This document shows, piece by piece, positions 22,311-30,576 of a DNA stretch of 64,000 bases (position 1 is its first letter; every line of letters starts with the position of its first letter). Source of the stretch: Herminiimonas sp. Lineage in GTDB: Bacteria > Pseudomonadota > Gammaproteobacteria > Burkholderiales > Burkholderiaceae_D. Under the pieces are notes generated by a model, which worked only from the letters and a program-made list of their open reading frames with translations, was not told the origin of the DNA and ran no database searches. The translations under genes and the position numbers were made by a program. The stretch is from the NCBI GenBank assembly GCA_028292665.1, contig JAQGLW010000020.1, positions 1-64,000 of the forward strand, read 5' to 3'.

Positions 22311-22769
22311 TCAGCGGTCGGCATACGGATCAGGCAGCCCCAACGCGGCCAGGATGCCGATTTCGAGCTGTTCCATTTCAGCGGCGTCGATATCGTTCTC
22401 ATGATCGTAGCCCTGTGCGTGCAGTACTCCATGCACGACCAGATGGGCGGTATGCGATTCGACTGGTATTTTCTGCTCCGACGCTTCGCGCTGCAGCACG
22501 TCGGTGCACAGAATGATATCGGCCAGCGTCGCATCGGACTCCTGATCCTCGCTGTAGGCGAAGGTCAGCACATTGGTCGCATAATCCTTGCCGCGATACT
22601 CGCGGTTCAATGTCCGGCCTTCGCCGGCATCGACAAAGCGGATTGTCAACTCGGCCGGTGCGAACAGCGCTGCTTGCGCCCAGCGCCGGACTGAGGTGCG
22701 CGGAATCGCTTCTTTCAACCGGGGATCGGCGTATTGCACCGACAATGACAGCTTATTTTTTGACGGCAT
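22311..22769 (-). CDS. ybeY: Endoribonuclease YbeY
   Basis: A zinc-dependent RNase that acts in 16S rRNA 3' maturation and ribosome quality control. The 152-residue protein has [21 protein letters not shown] and the metal motif [16 protein letters not shown] near residue 115 (HxxxHxxxxxH). The ATG at 22769 gives a 17-base overlap with the end of phoH, typical of coupled phoH-ybeY. The longer open frame reads back through phoH and was not used. Confidence 0.94.
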   Translation of the reverse strand: MPSKNKLSLSVQYADPRLKEAIPRTSVRRWAQAALFAPAELTIRFVDAGEGRTLNREYRGKDYATNVLTFAYSEDQESDATLADIILCTDVLQREASEQKIPVESHTAHLVVHGVLHAQGYDHENDIDAAEMEQLEIGILAALGLPDPYADR

Positions 22770-23781
22770 CTTTGATGGATGCCGCAATGTCATTGCTGGC
22801 GAATTCATAGGCATCAACAATGCGAGCCACCAGCGGATGGCGCACCACGTCGGCGCTGGTGAAGTGGGTGAATGCAATGCCGCGGACTTTTTCGAGCACC
22901 TTGACCGCATCGACCAGACCGCTCTTCTGGTTGCGCTGCAGATCAATCTGGGTCACGTCGCCCGTCACCACCGCCTTGCTGCCGAAGCCGATGCGCGTAA
23001 GAAACATTTTCATCTGCTCGGGCGTCGTATTTTGCGCTTCATCGAGGATGATGAATGCATGATTCAGCGTGCGGCCGCGCATGTAAGCCAGCGGTGCGAT
23101 TTCAATTGCCTGCTTCTCGAACATTTTCTGCGTCCGGTCGAAACCGAGCAAGTCATACAGCGCGTCGTACAGCGGCCGCAGGTACGGATCGACCTTCTGC
23201 GCCAGATCGCCGGGCAGGAAGCCGAGTCTTTCGCCGGCCTCGACCGCCGGGCGCGTCAGCACGATCCGTTTGACTGCGTCGCGTTCCAGCGCATCGACTG
23301 CGCAGGCGACGGCCAGATAAGTCTTGCCGGTGCCGGCCGGACCGACGCCGAACGTGACATCGTGTTCCAGAATCGATTTGATGTAATGGTTTTGATGGGG
23401 AGTGCGGCCGCGCAGATCGCTGCGGCGGGTTTTCAGCACCGGACTTTCCGTTGCTTCATCGATCACTTTTTTCGCAAGGATGGCGGCGGTTTCGCCGCCA
23501 TGGGCGAATCCGGCCTGTTGCTCGACCAGCGCGAGCTGGACGTCTTCAATCGATATGATCTTGTCGGCAGCCGCATAGAACTTGTCGAGCATTTCGACCG
23601 CGCGTGCGGCATTGGCGCCGCTGACGATGAACTTTTCACCGCGTCTGAAAATCGTCACATCGAGCGCGGAGGATATCTGGCGCAGATTTTCATCCATCGG
23701 TCCGCACAGGTTGGCAAGCCGGATATTGTCCAGCGGCTGCGGAATGAAATTGAGCGGTTGAACGGGAGATCTGGTTTTCAA
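22753..23781 (-). CDS. phoH: PhoH-like P-loop NTPase
   Basis: A predicted ATPase tied to RNA metabolism, nearly always next to ybeY. The 342-residue protein has an N-terminal KH-like region ([21 protein letters not shown]). Walker A is [19 protein letters not shown] and Walker B is [19 protein letters not shown], with the [11 protein letters not shown] sensor block. It starts 15 bases after the miaB stop, so miaB-phoH-ybeY-corC-lnt probably share a transcript. Confidence 0.94.
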   Translation of the reverse strand: MKTRSPVQPLNFIPQPLDNIRLANLCGPMDENLRQISSALDVTIFRRGEKFIVSGANAARAVEMLDKFYAAADKIISIEDVQLALVEQQAGFAHGGETAAILAKKVIDEATESPVLKTRRSDLRGRTPHQNHYIKSILEHDVTFGVGPAGTGKTYLAVACAVDALERDAVKRIVLTRPAVEAGERLGFLPGDLAQKVDPYLRPLYDALYDLLGFDRTQKMFEKQAIEIAPLAYMRGRTLNHAFIILDEAQNTTPEQMKMFLTRIGFGSKAVVTGDVTQIDLQRNQKSGLVDAVKVLEKVRGIAFTHFTSADVVRHPLVARIVDAYEFASNDIAASIKDAVKK

Positions 23782-23796
23782 ATGATTGTTTACCTA

Positions 23797-25134
23797 TTAT
23801 GTGACGACAATTTCGCCGCGCAATGAATATGCGTAGGTATGCGTAATGCGGACATCGATCATCCGGCCGATCAGCGGCGCATCGCTCGCACTGCCATCGA
23901 AATTCACGACACGGTTGTTTTCGCTGCGTCCCTGCAATTCGTTCGGGTCTTTTTTGGATGGCCCTTCAACCAGAATGCGTTGCACGGTGCCGACCATTTC
24001 CTGGCTGTATCTTTTTGTATTTTCAATAATCACCGCCTGTAATCGCTGCAGGCGCTTGAGCTTGATTTCATGCGGCGTATCGTCCTCCAGGTTGGCCGCC
24101 GGCGTGCCGGGGCGCCGGCTGAAGATGAAACTGAAACTGTTGTCGTAACCGATGTCGTCGATCAACTTCATCATCGCTTCGAAATCCGCATCGGTTTCGC
24201 CGGGGAAACCGACTATGAAGTCGGAGGAAATTGCAATATTCGGCCGCACTTCCCGCAAGCGCCGGATGATCGATTTGTATTCGAGAGAAGTATAACCGCG
24301 CTTCATCGCCGCCAGAATCCGGTCGGAACCATGCTGTGCCGGCAAGTATAAATGGTCGACCAGTTTCGGCACCTTGGCATAGACATCGATCAAGCGCTGC
24401 GTGAACTCTTTCGGATGGCTGGTAACGAAGCGGATACGCTCGATACCGTCGATTTCCGCAATGTACTCGATCAGCAATGCAAAATCCGCGGTCTCGCCGT
24501 CGGTCATCGCGCCGCGATAAGCATTGACGTTCTGTCCCAGCAGCGTGATTTCCCTGACGCCTTGCGCAGCCAGTCCGGCGACTTCGGTCAGCACATCGTC
24601 GAAGCGGCGCGACACTTCTTCGCCGCGGGTATAAGGCACGACGCAGTAACTGCAATACTTGCTGCAGCCTTCCATGATCGATACGAAAGCGGTCGCGCCG
24701 TCGACTTTGGCCGGCGGCAGATGATCGAACTTTTCAATTTCCGGAAAGCTGATGTCGACTTGCGGGCGGCCGGTCGCGCGCCGGCTCTTGAGCAAGTCCG
24801 GCAGCCGATGCAATGTCTGCGGGCCGAACACCAGATCCACGTACGGCGCACGCTTGACGATCGCATCGCCTTCCTGCGATGCGACACAACCGCCGACTCC
24901 GATGACGAGATCCGGTTTGGCAAGCTTCAGCTCGCGCAATCGCCCCAGGTCGGAAAACACTTTTTCCTGCGCTTTCTCGCGCACCGAACAGGTATTGAGC
25001 AAAACGACGTCGGCGTCTTCCGGCGTATCGGTCTTGATGAAGCCGTCGGATGCGTTCAGTACGTCGGCCATCTTGTCCGAGTCGTACTCGTTCATCTGGC
25101 AGCCGAACGTTTTAATGAATAATTTTTTCTGCAT
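23797..25134 (-). CDS. miaB: tRNA-2-methylthio-N6-isopentenyladenosine synthase
   Basis: A radical-SAM methylthiotransferase modifying A37 of tRNAs that read UNN codons. The 445-residue protein has the N-terminal UPF0004 domain ([18 protein letters not shown], first cluster Cys). The radical-SAM motif is [17 protein letters not shown]. The [13 protein letters not shown] block and a C-terminal TRAM domain (SLRGEIVVT end) complete it. It lies just downstream of a small exported-protein gene on the same strand. Confidence 0.96.
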   Translation of the reverse strand: MQKKLFIKTFGCQMNEYDSDKMADVLNASDGFIKTDTPEDADVVLLNTCSVREKAQEKVFSDLGRLRELKLAKPDLVIGVGGCVASQEGDAIVKRAPYVDLVFGPQTLHRLPDLLKSRRATGRPQVDISFPEIEKFDHLPPAKVDGATAFVSIMEGCSKYCSYCVVPYTRGEEVSRRFDDVLTEVAGLAAQGVREITLLGQNVNAYRGAMTDGETADFALLIEYIAEIDGIERIRFVTSHPKEFTQRLIDVYAKVPKLVDHLYLPAQHGSDRILAAMKRGYTSLEYKSIIRRLREVRPNIAISSDFIVGFPGETDADFEAMMKLIDDIGYDNSFSFIFSRRPGTPAANLEDDTPHEIKLKRLQRLQAVIIENTKRYSQEMVGTVQRILVEGPSKKDPNELQGRSENNRVVNFDGSASDAPLIGRMIDVRITHTYAYSLRGEIVVT

Positions 25135-25138
25135 TGAA

Positions 25139-25492
25139 TTACTGCTGCTGGTTGGCCCATTGATTTTCCGGGCGCTTGTTCGGCGGCATTGCCTGCGCCT
25201 CTTCCGGACTTAAAATCCAGACGCGATCGACATCGCCCTGGTTATTTTCGGTGTAATTGACGACAAACTCGCGGCCGCGCAATGTAACGGGCATGTCGAT
25301 CGTATTGCGTTCGTTCTTGATCCACGCGCCGGGGGACAGGTTGCGCACCTTGCCGTCGATCGTGATCGTCGGGTAATCGGCGGTGGACATCGTGCCGCGC
25401 TTGGCGATCGGCGGAAACGGACGTTCGAACGCCTGGACCGATAAAGCGGCGGTGGTCAAAAGCAGGCAGATCAGCAGGCGTTGCGTCCACAT
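25139..25492 (-). CDS. Small exported protein of unknown function
   Basis: The 117-residue product begins with a clear signal peptide ([19 protein letters not shown]), so it is probably periplasmic. The mature part contains [22 protein letters not shown] and [13 protein letters not shown], a pattern I associate with small uncharacterised betaproteobacterial exported proteins. No catalytic motif is visible. It sits 4 bases before miaB on the same strand and may be co-transcribed with it. Confidence 0.75.
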   Translation of the reverse strand: MWTQRLLICLLLTTAALSVQAFERPFPPIAKRGTMSTADYPTITIDGKVRNLSPGAWIKNERNTIDMPVTLRGREFVVNYTENNQGDVDRVWILSPEEAQAMPPNKRPENQWANQQQ

Positions 25493-25618
25493 ATCAGATG
25501 TCGTCCGGTTGGAAAAGAACTGGGGGTTTCGATTAAAACATTGAAGAATCAGCAGTTTATCGTAATTTTGCGATCGGCAGAAAAATGCCGCGGCAGTCGG
25601 TGCCCAAAACCATTCCGT

Positions 25619-26182
25619 TCAGAATCGATAACTGGCACGTACGATAGCAAAATTGACGCCGTCGTTAGGTTTTTTGATGCCGCCGTTCGAGAAATGCTGG
25701 ATTTTCAAGCCGAGCTCCAGATTATTCCTGAACACATATCCAGCGCCGAGGAGAGTGCCGAATTCAATATTGGTGGATAGCCGACGATCATTATTATTGT
25801 AAAGGTCGGATAGATAGTAGAGGCCTATTCCAGCTTCGCCATAAAAGCCCAGGGTAGTATCTTTTTGGAGACGAAACACAGGAGTGATTCCTAATGCGGT
25901 AATGTTTTGCGCAGCTCCCTGCCTGTTTTGAAACCGATTGCCATGCCATTCCGCCAGGCTTAAATCCCAGTAACCGCCAACATGAGTGCCGTTTGATTTC
26001 CACCATTGGCTGTCCCAGTTCCACTGCGCGCCGGCTCTGACAAATTGGGTTCTGTTGCCGCTTCCCAGTTCCAAAGAAACGGAGTCGATAGCGAAACTTT
26101 CAGAAGTGAGGCCCGCAAACAAGCAACCGATAATGAAAGTTTTCCATTGCAAGTTCCCTGGAATCATATTCGGGCTTTCCAA
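25619..26182 (-). CDS. pagL: PagL-like lipid A 3-O-deacylase (outer membrane)
   Basis: PagL enzymes remove the 3-position acyl chain of lipid A in the outer membrane. The 187-residue precursor has a signal sequence ending near SESFA. Alternating short strands follow, typical of an 8-stranded barrel (SLELGSGNRTQFVRAGAQW, LGFYGEAGIGLYYLS). The catalytic motif is IQHFSNGGIKKPNDG near residue 160, with the His-Ser pair seen in PagL. It ends in the barrel signature RASYRF with a terminal Phe. It is monocistronic, with empty flanks on both sides. Confidence 0.85.
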   Translation of the reverse strand: MESPNMIPGNLQWKTFIIGCLFAGLTSESFAIDSVSLELGSGNRTQFVRAGAQWNWDSQWWKSNGTHVGGYWDLSLAEWHGNRFQNRQGAAQNITALGITPVFRLQKDTTLGFYGEAGIGLYYLSDLYNNNDRRLSTNIEFGTLLGAGYVFRNNLELGLKIQHFSNGGIKKPNDGVNFAIVRASYRF

Positions 26183-26505
26183 TTGCCATTATTTTTTATT
26201 TATCCCGGCTGCTTTATCCTGCATGTAGTCAGGACGCCATTTGCAATTTGCAATTGACCGTTGCATCGACATGCCCATCCGATTGCCGGCCAATTCGCCA
26301 TGTCTGAACGCCGACGGCGTTACACGTCATATCACACGACACGTGGAATTTATATCGCTTTTTACGGTTAAGCGGTTTGATTAAATGCTCGTTTCTATTG
26401 AATTTTCTATTGAATACTTGCGCGCCCTCGCTTGCCGTGTTTCGCCAAGGCCCGCCGGAATTGTCGCGCTTGTCCATGCGGCCATCTCGTTACAAGCGCA
26501 TCGCG
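26183..26505. other. Intergenic stretch with no gene
   Basis: This 323-base, AT-richer gap holds no convincing open frame or RNA gene. It should contain the pagL promoter. Nothing else stands out. Confidence 0.5.
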
Positions 26506-26823
26506 CTAAAACGTCGGCAAGTGCTGTAGCGTGCGCCCCGGGTGATTGTCCGGATCAAGCGTTTCAATTCCTCTGGCGCCGTCCGCATAGACCACAGTCT
26601 TAAGATGCGGGCCCATTACGGTCCCGCCCGGCACAGGGAACGCCATGCAAACGTCATCCCCGGCGCGGAGAGCGTCCACCACCGAAATGACGTCGTCCTC
26701 TTCCGGCTCGAATGACCAGGCAGGCGGACGTATCTCGCCGCCTTTTATCTTGCCCCAACGCACTCTTTCAACTCGCTCGCCGGTAGCACCGAAGTGAACG
26801 GCTTCTATCACGTAAAATGCCAT
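26506..26823 (-). CDS. Hypothetical protein (DUF3892-like)
   Basis: A 105-residue acidic protein starting MAFYVIEAVHFGATGERVERV, with RWGKIKGG and a VVDALRAGDDVCMAF block. The layout (short beta strands, then a conserved D-L-x-x-G-D-x-V) resembles the small DUF3892-type family, by memory only. The ATG at 26823 is chosen because the upstream 24 codons are Arg-rich and lie in the gap near the next gene. No function can be assigned. Confidence 0.55.
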   Translation of the reverse strand: MAFYVIEAVHFGATGERVERVRWGKIKGGEIRPPAWSFEPEEDDVISVVDALRAGDDVCMAFPVPGGTVMGPHLKTVVYADGARGIETLDPDNHPGRTLQHLPTF

Positions 26824-26846
26824 GCCTGCCTCGCTCGTCAGTCCGA

Positions 26847-27068
26847 TCAAAAGCCCATGCCGAAGCCTACGCCGGCGCCGCCCCGATGTCCCCAACCGCC
26901 GATGCCGATCCCGATGCCGATGCCTGAAGTGCTCGACCCCGGAGAGATTGGAACGCCGTCCATATCTGTCATGGCCTCCGTGGCCCGTACACCTTCGCTG
27001 TCATAGCCCGGCGTCGCACATCCCGAGAGTATTGCGATTAGAGCAGTGGAAAAGAAATGGCGTTTCAT
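26847..27068 (-). CDS. Small glycine-rich lipoprotein
   Basis: A 73-residue precursor starting MKRHFFSTALIAILSGCATPG. The lipobox LSGC gives a lipidated Cys at about residue 16. The mature peptide carries an Ile-Gly alternating run (GIGIGIGIGGWGHRG) encoded by the GATGCC/GATCCC repeats near 26886-26930. Such Gly-rich outer-membrane lipoproteins have no fixed role. It lies 24 bases upstream of the preceding hypothetical gene, perhaps in one transcript. Confidence 0.65.
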   Translation of the reverse strand: MKRHFFSTALIAILSGCATPGYDSEGVRATEAMTDMDGVPISPGSSTSGIGIGIGIGGWGHRGGAGVGFGMGF

Positions 27069-27398
27069 GACGGCCTCGCAAGTTGTTTGTGGATACTTAG
27101 ATACGGTCATCTCTTTGCGGTTCATTCGTTCTTGCGTTCTTCTCTCGTTGCATCTGCACTGTGAAAACGGGTTTCAAACTGTCCGGATCGTTCTGCAAGC
27201 ACCAGCCGGTTTTTATCCATATTGCTTGAGTGACATAAACGTCGGCCGATCGCTGTATCGGCTATGCATAACATCAGCGCGCCCGCAATCAAAGCTGCCA
27301 CTGTTGCGGGTCTGTTGATGTTTCACAACTGAATGCCATTAGACAATGGCTGTGCCGAGATGGTCATGCTACAGTTCCCTCAACCTTAGGAGGTGCAT
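27069..27398. other. Intergenic stretch with no clear gene
   Basis: This 330-base gap lies between divergent small genes and must hold both promoters. An AGGAGG ribosome site at its right end (27388-27393) serves the next gene. I see no further feature. Confidence 0.5.
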
Positions 27399-27653
27399 AT
27401 GGCACTCGAACGACTCGGCAGGTATGAAATCGATGTTTCAGCAATTCAACTGGCCGACACCGGACAGTGGTTGCCATACTTGGAAATCTTCAGCGTCCCC
27501 GGCAAACCGGAGAAAATCAAGAATGTATTTCCGAAACAGCGCGTTTCCGGCGATGCCGTGTTCGCTGCCGCGACTGCGGCGAAGCTTGAAGCGCGCAGAA
27601 TTGCCATATCGATGATCGGCTGGGGACGGTTTGAACCGTGTCATGTGTCATGA
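27399..27653 (+). CDS. Hypothetical small protein
   Basis: An 84-residue soluble protein (MALERLGRYEIDVSAIQLADT...). A strong AGGAGG ribosome site 5-6 bases before the ATG supports expression. Features include a YLEIFSVPGKPEKIKNVFPKQ stretch and an Ala-rich helix (AVFAAATAAKLEARRIAIS). The length and layout suggest a compact alpha-beta fold. I do not recognise the family. Confidence 0.6.
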   Translation: MALERLGRYEIDVSAIQLADTGQWLPYLEIFSVPGKPEKIKNVFPKQRVSGDAVFAAATAAKLEARRIAISMIGWGRFEPCHVS

Positions 27654-27771
27654 ATCGGCCTTCGCCCGGCGTGTTTTTTCATGACGGAAGAATACAGGGC
27701 ACCGGCGATCGGGCTGCGCCGATGCACTGAAAGAGCGGCACACGCTGCGTAGATAGCAGACGGTGCATTGA

Positions 27772-28110
27772 TCATCTATCCGTCTTGGCAGGGTCGGTCG
27801 TAACAATGATCCACACCGGGTGATCAAGCACGTTTGGCGGTGCTATCCAGTTTAAATAGAGCTGATCAAGCCTGGGAGCAGGATCGAAACGCCAGGCAAA
27901 TGATTTGTCGCCCACGAGAAATTTCACAGTCTCGTAATCTTTCACGTTCACAAGTCTGGTATCGGGTGCAATAACGACCGTGCGAACGGCCGTTGCAGGC
28001 GGCGCAGGATTGCCGTAAAGATCAGGACGAATCGTTGTAGTACATGAAAGCAGTGCTGCGCCAATCAATGCCAGTGCCGCATCGATCAGCACAAATGATT
28101 TCATTTTCAT
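27772..28110 (-). CDS. CzcE-family periplasmic protein
   Basis: A 112-residue exported protein with a signal segment (SFVLIDAALALIGAALLSC) that could be a lipobox. The mature part contains YGNPAPPATAVRTVVI, DTRLVNVKDYETVKFLVG, KSFAWRFD and APPNVLDHPVWIIV. This matches the pattern of CzcE-type copper/heavy-metal-binding proteins as I remember them (NV-GETVKFVV-SFxWxFD-APxxxLDH). No other metal-resistance gene is nearby. The ATG at 28110 is preferred for the standard signal-peptide layout. Confidence 0.65.
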   Translation of the reverse strand: MKMKSFVLIDAALALIGAALLSCTTTIRPDLYGNPAPPATAVRTVVIAPDTRLVNVKDYETVKFLVGDKSFAWRFDPAPRLDQLYLNWIAPPNVLDHPVWIIVTTDPAKTDR

Positions 28111-28280
28111 GATGTGTCCGATGAAAAGACAGAACACCGTGTGGCATGCGCGCCCCGAAACAAATGCGTGGCCGGCGCAGATTATTCGGCAACAATATAA
28201 ATCAGTGCGAGACAGGCTAATATGGCAAGGACCAAGCCGGACATGTCGAATTTGACCCGTATAGGTGCTATAGGTTTAAG

Positions 28281-28357
28281 TGGTGCCATTGCGGGGTCTC
28301 GAACCACCGGACCTCCTGCATACAAGGCAGGTGCTCTACCAGCTGAGCTACAACGGC
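28281..28357 (-). tRNA. tRNA-Thr(UGU), with one extra base in the T stem
   Basis: Read on the minus strand, the 7-bp acceptor stem is GCCGTTG/CAATGGC, followed by A73 and an encoded CCA. The D stem is GCTC/GAGC. The anticodon stem CCTGC/GCAGG encloses the loop CTTGTAT, giving anticodon TGT (threonine). The T arm reads CGGTGG-TTCGAGA-CCCCG: it pairs perfectly only if one U is bulged (the A at plus-strand 28306). Total length is 77 instead of 76. The extra base could impair folding, so this may be a weak or defective copy, or a sequencing error. Confidence 0.8.
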
Positions 28358-28789
28358 ATGGACTCAACAGTATTCCCCTTGGTAATCGACGTCTTGCGTT
28401 GGCACAAATCTTGTGCGCAAGAGCGATGCTTGTCAGAAAAATGAACCGATGCGCCAGCCGACATTTCCGGTTAATGCTGCCCGAAACGGAAACGCCTGGC
28501 AGGTTTTGAAAAGCCATCCCTGAGCGGCGATTTCTTCAGAAGAGTGATGTAATTGATGTGATGTGTAATTGCATCATGTTCTCCAAGTCGTCTCGACCTG
28601 CGTTTGCCACGAAAAGTCGGGGATTTTTTTATGTCCTTTGATCCGCATTAAATATCTTTTGGCCACGCAGCCTAGTCTTTAATTGGGAGCCATCCCTCCA
28701 AGGTCTCTCGGAAAGATCTAAATTTCTTTCCCCCTCGGAGACACTCCCCTACGCCGTTTGAGGGCAAACGCTCCCCTCGAATGCGCGAG

Positions 28790-28826
28790 GCCCGCACTAC
28801 GGAATACGGAAGCAGTGCGGGCTTTT
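28790..28826 (+). terminator. Intrinsic terminator
   Basis: GCCCGCACT at 28790-28798 pairs with AGTGCGGGC at 28814-28822 and is followed by TTTTCTTT. No gene clearly ends here on the plus strand, so it may end a small RNA transcribed from 28.5-28.8 kb. Confidence 0.75.
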
Positions 28827-28974
28827 CTTTGCTTCCTTTTCCTCGGGTTACATTCTTATCTGCAGTGTTGGTGTTGGCAGGCATCGGAGTGCCCCAAATG
28901 GGATCAGAAAGTGCCTCGTGAAATATCCCGGTATTTGCAGATGCAAACAGATAAAGCCGGATGATATTAGACAA

Positions 28975-29012
28975 AAAACCCCGCATCAGCACTAGGGCGG
29001 AGGCGGGGTTTT
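28975..29012. terminator. Bidirectional intrinsic terminator
   Basis: AAAACCCCGC at 28975-28984 pairs with GCGGGGTTTT at 29003-29012, a 10-bp stem with A and T runs on either side. It marks the border just before the tRNA-Arg fragment. Confidence 0.8.
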
Positions 29013-29253
29013 GCGTGTTGCCGGACTTCTTGAAACATGTTCATGGTGGGATAGGTGGACTTGGATGATGCATTGAAACTGTTATAAACAGTGTGTTTTC
29101 ATTTTATATAAGTAAAATATGCCCCTAAAAATGCCCCCATAAATTTTTCCATGTTTTAATTTATTTCTATTTGGCGAGTTCTCCCTGCTACCTGTGCTAT
29201 TTTCCCCTCCTAAATTCTAAATTGACACTGCTACCATGGTGAGCGTTAAGGGG
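29013..29253. other. AT-rich spacer with no gene
   Basis: AT-rich DNA unlike the GC-rich core genes to the left. No open frame or RNA is supported. It leads directly into the tRNA-Arg 3' fragment and looks like element-end DNA. Confidence 0.45.
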
Positions 29254-29298
29254 CTCCGAAGCCAAGGGTCGTGGGTTCGATCTCCGCCAGCCGCGCCA
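29254..29298 (+). other. 3' fragment of tRNA-Arg(CCG), probable att site
   Basis: The stretch contains the anticodon loop CTCCGAA, the 3' half of the anticodon stem GCCAA, variable GGGTC, T arm GTGGG-TTCGATC-TCCGC, acceptor 3' strand CAGCCGC, G73 and CCA. The matching 5' half is absent. A 3' tRNA end without its 5' half is the typical footprint left when a tyrosine integrase recombines into a tRNA gene. No integrase gene is seen beside it. Confidence 0.7.
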
Positions 29299-29376
29299 TT
29301 AAATCAAAGACTTACCAAGTTGCTGTGGAAGTACCCATAAAGCTTCCGTTTGGAAGATTTATGGATAATTCGGGCA

Positions 29377-30118
29377 TTAAGGCCGGCCTCTGAGTTGCAA
29401 CCCTTCCACCTCGGCCGCGAGTCGCTTTTGAGGGGCCCGTATCAGAGGCTCTCCTTCCGATGAACGTTGAAGCCGCGTGAAGCAAGCTGTCGAACGATCT
29501 TTTTCCGGCTCGGATATTCTCCGGACCTTTCGAGGGCTCGAGCGACGTCCAGCGCGGCGTTGAATGAAGGCTTTCCTTCTCTGAGCGCGCTTTTTGCTGG
29601 CCGCTCTGCGGGCTTCCAAGCACCTTGCCGACACTTCCCTGCATAGTTCGGGGAAGCGCCTACGCAGGAACCGCCGGTCGACCGAAAAGGCCCTGGCGAG
29701 CTCACATACGCTCACGCCGACGTTGCCTCGGCCCTTGGCCGTTTCCTCAAGAATACGTTTGTTCCGGTCCCAGTCGTGTTTGAATCCCGTCCTTTTCTTT
29801 TGCCGGGCCGTCTGCAGAACGTTCTCTGCAGAAAACAGTTCCCAAGCGCATTCTTCCCCTAGGACGAGGTGTTCGACCGGAATATTAAAGACGTCCGAAA
29901 TATCGGCCAAGCTTTGAAGAGACGGCAGGGTTTTTTTGCTGTTCCCATTGCACTACAGTGGATTTTGCTCGATGTATTTTTCTAGCGAAATCTGCTGCTA
30001 CCCCGGAACATCGGACTCGCACTCCTACGGTGATCATGCGGGCAAAGACCTTGCCGACGGCAAACGGAGTCGATATGGGAGAGCGGTTCAATAGGTTGAA
30101 ACGCACGTTGCGACCCAC
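29377..30118 (-). pseudogene. XRE-type DNA-binding regulator with repeated C-terminal HTH motifs, frameshifted
   Basis: Reading from 30118 gives an XRE helix-turn-helix (AADFARKIHRAKSTVVQWEQQ). The frame breaks at an A7 run (minus strand, about 29930-29936). Removing one A restores an XRE continuation (TLPSLQSLADISDVFNIPVE...) that runs on to a region with VCELARAFSVDRRFLRRRFPELC, an HTH block seen in TniQ/TnsD-like and related phage regulators. A second extra A near 29592 shifts out of frame before SALREGKPSFNAALDVA...YPSRKK, a second repeat of that block. So there are at least two single-base insertions, both in A runs. It is either a decayed gene or a homopolymer artefact. It lies divergent to the neighbouring operon. 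Confidence 0.6.
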
Positions 30119-30277
30119 TCCTCGTAGTCGCCCGTAGCTGCCGTTCTAGGCTTTGGGCGAGCGCATTCCTCTCCGAGCCATGCATAGCAGTAAGCGCAAA
30201 ATCCGGCATGCAAGGCAGCGGCTGCGCCAGTCCAAGCTAAAACGGCTGGGCTAGGATGGGATTGAGGTATAAAATAA

Positions 30278-30293
30278 CTGTATAAAAACACAG
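30278..30293. promoter_or_regulatory. LexA-type SOS box upstream of the conflict operon
   Basis: CTGTATAAAAACACAG matches the CTGT-N8-ACAG LexA consensus exactly. It lies 86-101 bases before the ATG of the ribbon-helix-helix gene. It suggests induction by DNA damage. Confidence 0.65.
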
Positions 30294-30327
30294 TATGCCC
30301 GCCGGCTGCGATTATTGTATATACGTG

Positions 30328-30364
30328 TGCATTACTATATATTGCATTTATATTTAATAATGCA
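30328..30364. promoter_or_regulatory. TGCATT operator array, candidate RHH-repressor site
   Basis: TGCATT occurs at 30328-30333 and 30343-30348 (15-base spacing), with the inverted copy AATGCA at 30359-30364. The last two form a 6-bp inverted repeat with a 10-base spacer. Position between the SOS box and the RHH start suggests autoregulation by the RHH protein (inference). Confidence 0.45.
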
Positions 30365-30378
30365 GTACACGAAATCCC

Positions 30379-30576
30379 ATGCCACGCGGACGCCCAAAGA
30401 AAAAAACGGCTGTAATCACCCTTCGGGTCGATCCGAAGGTTAAGGCCGCTGCGGAGTCGGCGGCCGAACGCGATCACCGAAGTCTCACCAGCTTCATAGA
30501 AGTGTTGATTCTGGAACACTGCGACGCACTCGATCAAAAATCGTCTATGACTAGCGAAAAGGTATCTACGCCATGA
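30379..30576 (+). CDS. Ribbon-helix-helix (Arc/MetJ-type) small DNA-binding protein
   Basis: A 65-residue basic protein starting MPRGRPKKKTAVITLRVDPK. It has the RHH pattern: beta strand TAVITLRVD, then two helices (VKAAAESAAERDHR and SLTSFIEVLILEHC). Such proteins are typically autorepressors, often in toxin-antitoxin or defence operons. Its stop overlaps the ATG of the next gene (ATGA), so it is translationally coupled to the NADAR gene. Upstream lie a LexA-like box and a TGCATT array. It is the first gene of a six-gene operon. Confidence 0.8.
   Translation: MPRGRPKKKTAVITLRVDPKVKAAAESAAERDHRSLTSFIEVLILEHCDALDQKSSMTSEKVSTP

Noticed and set aside
28182-28517. 111-codon minus-strand frame across the tRNA-Thr gene
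   Set aside because: It includes the whole tRNA gene, and the protein has no signature. A short hydrophobic end (MSGLVLAILACLALIYIVAE) could be a tiny membrane peptide, but support is weak.
28672-28992. 106-codon minus-strand frame
   Set aside because: It spans two terminator hairpins and resembles no protein family.
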